The notes below the pieces were generated by a model. That model ran no database searches. It had not been told where the DNA came from and saw only the letters and a list, made by a program, of their open reading frames with translations. Below, one piece after another: positions 55,707 through 64,000 of a DNA stretch of 64,000 bases (position 1 is its first letter; each line of letters starts with the position of its first letter). The position numbers were made by a program, and so were the translations under genes. The stretch lies in assembly GCF_032854445.1 (NCBI RefSeq), contig NC_088304.1:11667704-11731703 (forward strand), in the 5' to 3' direction. The stretch is from Liolophura sinensis (taxonomy: Eukaryota; Mollusca; Polyplacophora; Chitonida; Chitonidae).

Positions 55707-57953
55707 AAGAGTTCTACACCAGGCTCCAGTTGTTCTACAGCTCATGGTTCACGTAGTTCAGATTGGAATGGTAGTCCTCGAAATAGGGTCACTTGTAATT
55801 TTTGCAAGCGGGTAGGTCACGTGATGAGTGAATGTTACAAGTTGAAAAGGATACGGGAAGCTCAGAATGAGTCTAAGCCCACAGGTCTTTGTGTTGCAAT
55901 GCACAAAACATTGCCGGAAGTTACATCAGCAGTTAAAAGCAGATCTGAGTTAGCTGATACGGGATTGGATAAGATTCCCAAATGCTCTATGGATAGCTTC
56001 GCTCCGTTTATCAATTCTGGTTCAGTGTCGCTTAAAAGCGACATGTCTTGTGCTACCCCTATAAAGATATTAAGGGATACTGGGGCATCTCAGTCTCTGT
56101 TGTTGATGAATACTCTGCCCTTTTCTGAAGAGTCATACTCTGAGGTTCGTGCCCTTATTAGAGGTGTAGAGTCTAGTGACTTTGTCAGTGTTCCCCTTCA
56201 TGATATTTATTTGTCATCAGATTTGATATCTGGACCTGTCAGGGTAGGCATTAAGCCTTCATTACCTTTTGAGGGTATTCATTTGTTGTTGGGAAATGAC
56301 TTGGCACATGATAAAGTTACTGTTGATCCCTTAATGGTTGATAAGCCTTCTCTGAATTCAGTCACAGAGCCAGTTGAAAGCGAGATAGCGGGTTTATATC
56401 CGTCCTGTGTTGTTACAAGAGCTATGTCTAGAAAAGTTAGTACAGACCAGGGTAGTACTGTTGATTTGAGTGAGACTTTTCTCAACAACATGTTGGATGG
56501 AGATTCTTCCAAATTAGACAGCCAGCAGGAAGTAGATACTAATTTTGTTAGTGGTGATCAGCCATTTTGTAGGACTGAGTTGATTACTGAACAACACAGT
56601 GATCCAAGTATTTCTTGCTTGTTTAATGATGCAGCTAAAGATTTTGAATCTTTACCTGACCCATGCTACTACTATGTCAAGTCTGGCATATTGATGCGGC
56701 AGTGGAGGCCTCCCGATGTTTCGTTGGAGGATGAATGGGCAATTAAGCATCAGGTAGTTGTGCCCAAGTCTTATCGTAAAGACATACTGACTATAGCGCA
56801 TGAAACGCCGTTAGCAGGTCATTTAGGTGTTAATAAGACCTATCATAAGATTCTCAGTCATTTTTATTGGCCAGGAGTAAGGGAAGATGTTACTGAATTT
56901 TGCAGGTCTTGTCATGCATGTCAGTTAGTGGGGAAACCTAACCAGACAATCCCCAAGGCAGCCTTGAGGCCTATTCCTGCAATTGGTGAGCCATTCAGTA
57001 GAATATTAATAGATTGTGTTGGTCCGCTACCTAAGACAAAGTCTGGAAATCAGTATATGTTAACCATAATGTGTACTTCAACTCGTTTCCCAGAGGCAAT
57101 TCCACTAAGGAATATTACTGCCAAGACTGTAATTAAGGCTTTAGTTAAGTTCTTCACCATGTTTGGTCTGCCTAAGTCAGTACAGTCAGACCAAGGTTCA
57201 AATTTCATGTCTGGTGTGTTCCAACAAGTTATGCATGAGCTAGGTATTAGCCAGTATAAATCCTCAGCTTATCACCCACAAAGTCAAGGAGCACTAGAGA
57301 GATTCCATCAGACACTGAAAAGTATGATAAGAACTTACTGCTTTGAGACAGGGAAAGATTGGGACGAGGGTGTACCTTTGTTAATGTTTGCTGTAAGAGA
57401 GTCTGTACAAGAGTCACTTGGATTTAGTCCATTTGAGCTTGTGTTTGGCCATACTGTGCGTGGTCCACTACAGTTGTTCAAGGAAAAGTTTGTGTCTGGT
57501 GATAGTGACAATGTTAACCTATTACAGTATGTGTCAAGATTTTGTACTAAGCTCAACAGAGTATGTGAGTTAGCCAGAGAGAATCTTACAGCTTCTCAGA
57601 AGAGTATGAAAACTAAGTATGACAAAGAGACAGTAAGACGCAAATTTGAAGTTAGTCAGAAGGTACTGGCCTTACTTCCAGTTAGTGGTAATCCACTTGA
57701 AGCTCGTTATTTTGAACCTTATGTAGTAGACAAGAGGCTAAGTGATCTTAATTATATTATTTTCACTCCTGATCGGCGCAAATCTAGACAACTTTGTCAC
57801 GTTAACATGTTAAAGCCATATGTAGACAGAGATAGCACTGATCTCAATGTTGTACATCCTAGTGGAGTTGTTATCTCTTGTTTTCCAGTGCCAAGTTGTA
57901 AGAGAGAGTTAAAGCGTTTTTTGGGCATGGCAGGTTATTATCGAAAGTTCTGA
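55707..57953 (+). pseudogene. pol part 1: zinc knuckle, protease, integrase
   Basis: In frame with gag. The knuckle lies near 55,797-55,840 and the aspartic protease motif RDTGASQS near 56,073. A GNDLAHD segment follows near 56,292. The integrase has an H2C2 zinc finger (about 56,797-56,925, ending CRSCHACQ), catalytic aspartates in LIDCVGPL (57,012) and QSDQGSNF (57,190), and the glutamate in HPQSQGALERFH (57,297). A GPL...YVSRF-type C-domain follows. Then, instead of the full reverse transcriptase, only its last part appears (CKRELKRFLGMAGYYRKF), followed by TGA at 57,951. The missing piece holds the catalytic YxDD box. Confidence 0.82.
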
Positions 57954-58532
57954 ATGAAGTTTGTTAGTGAGCCATTAACTCAGCTGTTAAAGAAAGGTGC
58001 TAAATTCTTGTGGTCCATTGAGTGTCAGAGATCTTTTGATAGATTAAAGGCCATGCTAAGCAGCGGCCCCATACTTGTAGCACCTGATTTTAATTTACCA
58101 TTTAAGCTAGCTGTTGATGCTAGTGATATATCTGCTGGGGCAGTTTTGTTACAAGAAAATGAAACAGATCACGTTGATCACCCTGTATGTTTTTTCTCTC
58201 GCAAATTTGACAAGTGCCAGAGAAATTATTCGATAATAGAAAAGGAGTGTCTGTCCTTGATTCTAGCATTACAGCATTTTGAAGTATACGTGACTTCGTC
58301 AAGTTACCCCATTGTTGTGTATACAGATCACAATCCCTTAACCTTCTTGCACAAACTAAAAGGTAAAAACCGAAGATTGTTACGGTGGAGTTTGCTTTTG
58401 CAAGAATTTAATCTAGAGATTAGACACATAAAAGGGAAAGATAATGTGATTGCTGATTGTTTGTCACGTGTCCAGTTGGTTTTCTGCAGCTTTGTTTTTA
58501 AAGACTGTGGTAAACGTTATTATTATTCATGA
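57954..58532 (+). pseudogene. pol part 2: RNase H domain
   Basis: Same frame continues after the TGA. Motifs: EPLTQLLKKG (connection), AVDASDISAGAVL (first RNase H aspartate), FSRKFDKCQRNYSIIEKE (glutamate), YTDHNPL (aspartate) and the terminal DNVIADCLSR. It is the normal family end for a pol whose integrase is upstream. It needs the missing reverse-transcriptase core to function. Confidence 0.82.
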
Positions 58533-58578
58533 TTATGAATATGTTAAAGAAAGTTTTATGCAAAACTTTCTTTCCCTG

Positions 58579-58589
58579 AAGGGTGGGGG
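58579..58589 (+). other. Polypurine tract
   Basis: AAGGGTGGGGG directly precedes the 3' LTR; expected start of plus-strand synthesis. Confidence 0.7.
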
Positions 58590-59599
58590 TGTTGTGTATG
58601 ACTATTTAACGTTTTCATGTACTGTTAGTCTTCGGACCTTTGTGTTATATGTTATAAGCATAACAGGCCCTGTTATATATGTACAGCGCGGACCTGGCTG
58701 AAAGCACCTTGTTCAAGGCTCTGTTTATTTAACTGGCTGTTCATTGGCTGTTAATTCTGTGTCTAAGAATAGTTGAATCCACCTGGAGCGTATATAAGCC
58801 GTGTTTTCTGTGCAGAGGGGAGGTATTTTTGCTGCATCCACTGGGAGCCAGGAGAGTGTGAGACGCTCTCGTATCGAGTCCATTATTTTGATATGAGCTG
58901 GTGATGCCAGTTTCATTTGGGAGGACAGATTTTTATGCCGACACCGTTTGTGTACCACAGTAGTACTGATGTCTGGTTTATGTGAATTTCTGCGGAAGTC
59001 ACGTTTATTGGTGTTCGGATCTTTATTATGATTATACAGTGTGGACTGTGTAATTTGTTTAACACGCTGACCTCACCTGACCGACAAGGTCATCAAGGAC
59101 TCTAAACTGAAGTTTTCAGTTTTGGCAAAGGACGTTCGTTCTGCCACAAGGTGACATTACTCTACGTCTCTGAACGGCTCGTTTGTGAGCTTCTGCGGGA
59201 GCTGTGACTGATCTGAAGTGGATTATACCTCCATGCCTGTATTTACCCTGTGTTGTGCTCTGCGGGTGTGACGTCATTCAAAGGCTTGACTGTTCCAGTT
59301 CTGTGTAACCTGTGTTCGTGTTCGCTAACCTGGCGAAGTACCTGTCTAGGACAATTTGTGAATTGTGTGTTTATCCCGTGGTCTTTACGTTGGATTTCCT
59401 GGAATACATTCCTTGGGATGCAAAGGTGAACTGGAAACTTTTAAAGACCGGTAATACTGATGTGTATGTTGTTGTTGTTGTTGAACTGTCTGTAAAACTG
59501 TACGTCTCATTTTATATATATATATATATAAAGCATTGTTTACATTGTAATATTGAGTCACTGAGTCTGTTTTCTGTTGCTGTTTTCAATCCCGTAACA
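58590..59599 (+). repeat. 3' LTR
   Basis: Starts TGTTGTGTATGAC, ends CCGTAACA. TATA box at 58,791-58,798. Followed by target duplicate ATGT. Confidence 0.92.
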
Positions 59600-59603
59600 A
59601 TGT

Positions 59604-60522
59604 GCGTCAGTAACTCAACATCTGACTTGAAAAACCGAATAAAAACTGCTTCTAAACCTTTGTTTTAAGCTGAAAACAACAACAAGAATGCCAATTGTGA
59701 TGTAACTATACAAATGTATTCATGCCCATCAGTAGCTCAACAGCAAGTTTTCAGCACAAAGTCGTCATAAATTAAGTAATATAATTAAATATATGTAAAG
59801 CGTTATGTGCACGACTGCCGTCAGCTTCTAAATTTAGCTTGCCACTGTTTACATATACTGAGTTCAGGTCCTGCTGTCTGCCTCTGCCTTAGAATGTTCC
59901 AGAATACGCTCAGTTCGGGGCCTGTTTGTTTACAACAAGTGTTCAAGAATTTTCTTATTCTAGACAATTCCACCTTTTGTGCTGAATTTTGGTGTCTTTA
60001 TAGCCTCTGGCTTTGTTATATCCTATCTCCACCGAGCACTTGTTCAGTCTGAACTTGGATATTTAATTTGTGTTCTTGTGTACACAGTGCTTATTAGTAC
60101 ACGGACCCTGTTTGTGGAATTTTGTGTATATTTTGCCATACACTCAATTATACTGTGGATTTTCAATTTTAAGGAATATTGCCTGTGTGCAATTTTTCAG
60201 CTTTGTGGAATATATGCGTCCGTTTGGACTTGACACCGTTGTACATGTAAGTACTTTAGTATTTGTATAGATACTGCTATCCTTTCTTGTTAAACTTAAG
60301 TACTTTAGTATTTGTAAAAGTCTTGTTATCTGTTCTTGGTAAACCTATTAAATTGTTGTAAATTAAAATCTGCTGGTTTTGGTTACTTTTTTGTGTGTGT
60401 CGTGTATTTGGAACAAGCCATCTCTTTATAATACAGACAGTTTGGGTCGTAACAAAAGTCTGTCACAAATTTATTCTGAAAGGAGAAAAAAAAATTTAAT
60501 TTTTACATTTTTTGCGGAACGA
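59604..60522. other. Non-coding; possible solo LTR remnant
   Basis: No gene. Two imperfect copies of a segment of about 50 bases beginning AAGTACTTTAGTATTTGTA lie at 60,247 and 60,297. The stretch ending CGTAACA at about 60,453 resembles an LTR 3' end, but no target duplication or start could be fixed. Confidence 0.35.
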
Positions 60523-60790
60523 GGGGCCCACCGTAGCCGACTGGGTTCGCACGCCAGCACAGCGCAATGACCCAGGAGCCTCCCACCTATCCGTTCGCCG
60601 TGAGCTCAAGCCCAGCTCAAGCTGGCTGCCTGTCCGGCCGTACATGGGAAGGTTTGGCAGCAATATGCTGATGGTCGTGGATTTCCCGCGGGCTCTGCCC
60701 CGTTTCCTCCCACCATAATGCTGGCCGCAATCCAGGAAGTGAAAATATTCTTGAGTACTCGTTAAACACCAGTCAGGTAAAACACCAATC
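60523..60790 (+). repeat. tRNA-derived SINE, diverged full copy
   Basis: 'gaggggcccaccgtagccgactggg' head to 'aaacaccagtcagg' tail, whose last bases are duplicated. Confidence 0.85.
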
Positions 60791-61432
60791 AGGCTGAGAT
60801 TCCAACAAAGAGTTTTATTTTATATTTCGCGCTGAATGAGAGCAAACATAAAGCCTAGTTTTTATGCTGCAAACTGCACTGAGACGCCTATTTTTATGTA
60901 ATCATTAACGGATTCAAGATCGACTGTCTCGGTGAGATAGACCATCTGCCACATCATATATCACGAGGATTTGTTAGCTACAGTACCTATCTGTGGTTTC
61001 TCCAGGCTTCTTCCATCCATAAACCTGTCGGCCGTAACACATGAAGTGAAACATTTAAGAGTATAGATCTCAACATCAATCTAATATAAATAAATCAACA
61101 AGTATGATGATGCACCACCACCCACCACCCCCCATCCCCATGACTTTACCTGACATTTACACGATTTAACTGACCTTGTACGATTCATCCTGGCTGTAGA
61201 AAGAATCTACTCAGGTTTTCCCCGCCGATTCAGTAGGAATCGACAGGACATTGCAGGATGACCCGTACAAACAAGCGGTTAGAACAAACTCCACGCAATA
61301 ACATAGCGAGATATATTTGTCACGCTGATAAACAGAAGTACTAAAAATGCTCACAATTATATTCTATTCACTTTTTCACATTGTCATTGGAGAGTGAGAC
61401 AGCCTCATATAGGCTTCGTATACATTAGAGAT
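60791..61432. other. Non-coding stretch
   Basis: A segment at about 60,835-60,900 resembles 53,395-53,460, which flanks the LTR element on the other side. Otherwise nothing recognised. Confidence 0.4.
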
Positions 61433-61640
61433 CACCATTGCGGTCGCTGTGAGTTCAAGTCCAGCTCATGCTGGCTTCCTCTCCGGCCGTACGTGGGAAG
61501 GTCTGCCAGCAACCTGCGGATGGTCGTGGGTTTCCCTCGGGCTCTGCTCGGTTCCCTCCCACCATAATGCTGGCCGCCGTCGTATAAGTAAAATATTCTT
61601 GAGTACGGCGTAAAACACCAATCAAATAAATAAGTAAATA
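61433..61640 (+). repeat. tRNA-derived SINE, 5'-truncated
   Basis: From 'accattgcggtcgctgtgag' to 'caaataaataagtaaata'. Well preserved. Confidence 0.9.
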
Positions 61641-63460
61641 CAATAGAGAAAATAGAGGAGAGTGGATTCAGCTCTGCTGAGACGTTTAAGCGTCCGCCTG
61701 CTGACATGGCTCTAGCTCTACAGCTATCATACTCTAAGGCCAATTATTATTGTTAAAATGCTCTAAGGCAGTGTCTCAAAAAGTCATGCGCTTCATCACG
61801 CAAGTCATGGACGTTTCATACTGTTGACAAATAGAAGCGCATGATAATTTGTGACTTTGAGGACAACCCTGGAATCAGTTCAGTCTTACCATGAAACTAT
61901 GCTTGCGCCTGAAAGATTCACATAATTTGCAAGACGCGCTGAACTGTGCTTGCCCGTCGAGAACTAAATTGCTTTCCGGATTGCTCCTGTATGCTTGCCT
62001 GTCCCTCAGCGAGGACAAACCGGGCATGCGCATCCGATACGTCTATAAAACTTACATGTTAAATGTGGCAACATATCTCCGCATGTCGTTCGAACCAGAG
62101 ATTTCATTTGGTTGTAGTTAAACGCCAATAAGTCAATAATTTTTCACTTATTAGTATATGAAGGCGATCAGTTATTAATGGAGCAAACTGATATGGCAAA
62201 CCACCGATACTTGACACAAGTTACTGAAGAATTGTCCCACGTGTAACATATACAGACCAGCCCACCATATTGTTGGGAGACAGGTGATTTCATTCATTCG
62301 CTCAGAACATACATATACCTAGGGCTTTTCCAACATAACAGTCCAAATCTCTTTATATACTTTCTTAGTTCTTTGGTAGATTGTATTAGACGTCGTTATT
62401 GGAAAGGGCCGTGCGATTATTGAGCATGAAGGTTTTGGCTGACTGCTGGTATACAGATGTCTGTTTTCCACGCATAGATTAAATGAACTATAGGCGCTGC
62501 GCAAATGGCTGCACGCGTGCTTATGGGCACTAAGGTCCCACAAGCAGCAGGAGTAGAAAACCCACAAAATCCCCTTACCCAAGAATGTTTTTGAGCCCAA
62601 AGCTCGTGTGTCCTGGTTATTCAAAGGCAAACGACAAACGACTTACCTCCTCGACTCAAGAATGTCTCGCCTCTACAAAGGGGCCCTTTAGCAGCTTGCC
62701 CCTCAGCCCAATTCTAACGTGTACACAGTTTCATTTAAATCCCCACAAAACCTTTTTCAAAAAGTTGCTGACAGATTTTCTGTGGCAACATAAAATCCTT
62801 CATAAAACAGTAGTAACTCCTGAAAACGAGTCCTAGTTATTAGTTAGGAAGCTATATTCTGTTATTATGTAAACCTTATGAAACTTTCATTTATAAACAA
62901 GCTAAACCCCAAAAACTCTCTCACTCATTTATAAACATGGGAATTTTGAAATTCAAGGTTTGTGGTGGCCATTACATTTGTCATTGACTGGCATGAAATT
63001 TTTAACTGATGTGTACATTCCATTCACGTCAAAGTCGACAAATATATTTAAGAGTCACATGATTAAAATCTGCAAATGGGACTTCAACCTGTGAGACGGA
63101 TGAGTTTAATGCGGGCTGTTTTGTCCTCCCTGTCTACCTTTGTTTCCATGGATTTGCGTGAGGCTAAAATTGCTTGAATTAACCGATTTTAAAATGTGGT
63201 ATTTACACTTGCCATAAGGTAGAAAATTATTCTCTGGGTTTGCCCAGAAGAAACCTTTCTAAAGGTCAGGAGTATAGCCCCAGCCTTAGCCGAATAAGAA
63301 ATCAAAGATGAAGATGGATGACAAAAACAAGTGACAGCTTCAGACGCAACACTTTCCCCATCTTTCAGTGCATCAATATTTTTTGTCGGGTGTCAACGTG
63401 AGTGGTGAGCAGGATATGATACACTTTGTGTCTCAATTTAATAAAATGCAACTGATATCA
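61641..63460. other. No gene identified
   Basis: ORFs of 76-103 codons here have no recognisable domain, splice context or conservation evidence. AT-rich. Confidence 0.5.
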
Positions 63461-63469
63461 CGTCATTTT

Positions 63470-63980
63470 CTTACATAATTCTGCTTAAGCCACGTCACTT
63501 GAGAGACACGTACGTTGCTACTTCTTAAGCATACACATTGCCATGTGCAATTACAATAAAACTCTAACTGCAGGAGAAAAAATGACAAGAGGCTGTATTA
63601 AATTAGTTGCATGTTAACATTTGCCACTTACTGCGCCGTCGTCGCTGCTCTAATTTTCCTTTGTGTACTGTATAGTCTTCTATATTGTTAGCGTTTGCCC
63701 ACCACCTACATCAGCACTCATCGTATTCATAATGTAATATTGTCTCTATAATCACTATTGTCTGATCTGATGTACAGTAAGTTTTCTGTAAGGGATTGAC
63801 CAAGCAATGTTTATCCATGGCGTAGAATCGGTGTCATAGCATGGCGGATTCAGAAGTAAACACACTCCGTGTCTGAGACGATTAAAGTAAAACTAACATC
63901 TCTGCAGCTGTGCCCCTAATTCCGCTCAAGCCACGGCGTTGATGTCGTATAGGTCGTTGTTTCTTAAGCATGTAAAAGAA
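63470..63980 (+). repeat. Repeated upstream/first-exon-like module
   Basis: 'taattctgcttaagccacg...cttcttaagcat' at about 63,475-63,530 recurs at about 63,915-63,972 and, more decayed, at about 46,655-46,725. After the first comes the membrane-anchor-like ORF (63,612-63,692). The copy at 46,655 is likewise followed by such an ORF. Possibly duplicated 5' ends of a gene family. Runs off the window. Confidence 0.35.
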
Positions 63981-64000
63981 CAGTAGTAGTAGTAAAACCA

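Larger units (their letters stand above)
53492..59599 (+). mobile_element. Gmr1-like Ty3/gypsy LTR retrotransposon, defective
   Basis: Two LTRs of 1,004 and 1,010 bases are flanked by ATGT (53,488-53,491 and 59,600-59,603). A tRNA-Pro-type primer site follows the 5' LTR and a purine tract precedes the 3' LTR. Internal order is gag, zinc knuckle, protease, integrase, reverse-transcriptase thumb remnant, RNase H, all in one reading frame. Integrase before RNase H is the order described for Gmr1-like elements, not usual gypsy (Goodwin and Poulter's Gmr1 group). The catalytic reverse-transcriptase core is absent and two stops interrupt the frame. LTR similarity shows a recent insertion. Confidence 0.88.

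Overview
The window looks like nuclear DNA of a marine invertebrate, most likely a mollusc or another lophotrochozoan. It holds an intron-containing cytochrome P450 gene, more than twenty copies of a tRNA-derived SINE, Polinton/Maverick, LINE and Penelope-like remnants, a Ty3/gypsy-type retrotransposon and long minisatellites. The species call is an inference from these repeats. No bacterial operon, rRNA or CRISPR array is visible.

Layout. About 940-43,235 is one very large, diverged and unequal inverted repeat. Its left arm (about 940-14,202) reappears reverse-complemented as its right arm (about 23,501-43,235). Block order inverts throughout: 1,063 pairs with 43,103, 2,600 with 41,880, 4,430 with 38,260, 6,950 with 30,030, 9,300 with 27,120 and 14,050 with 23,650. 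At the centre (about 14,859-23,501) lies a decayed Polinton. On the plus strand it carries an unknown ORF, an integrase with a chromodomain-like tail, a conserved Polinton-associated protein and a capsid-region (F54H12.2-like) protein. A broken protein-primed DNA polymerase B runs on the minus strand. Each arm also carries a second Polinton end (9,157-10,607 and 25,584-27,288) with an integrase relic, a satellite of about 175 bp, a LINE relic, a 27-bp minisatellite (1 kb on the left, 6.6 kb on the right), exon-like blocks, and two arrays whose units share a CACTTGTACAAAGTG dyad.

From 43.3 kb onward the sequence is outside the palindrome. A complete seven-exon P450 gene (44,774-52,899, 504 residues) follows on the plus strand. 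Its joined exons keep frame and every splice site is GT-AG. Next is a young Gmr1-like LTR element (53,492-59,599). Its two LTRs of about 1 kb are nearly identical, it has a 4-bp target duplication and a tRNA-Pro-type primer site, and its integrase lies upstream of RNase H. It lacks most of the reverse transcriptase and has two in-frame stops. The last 4.4 kb are non-coding apart from SINEs and a repeated module that may be a first-exon remnant.

The only gene I regard as intact and functional is the P450. The other coding sequence belongs to mobile elements or consists of unproven exon candidates. Coordinates of repeats and pseudogenes are approximate (often within 10-30 bases) because they were read by eye.
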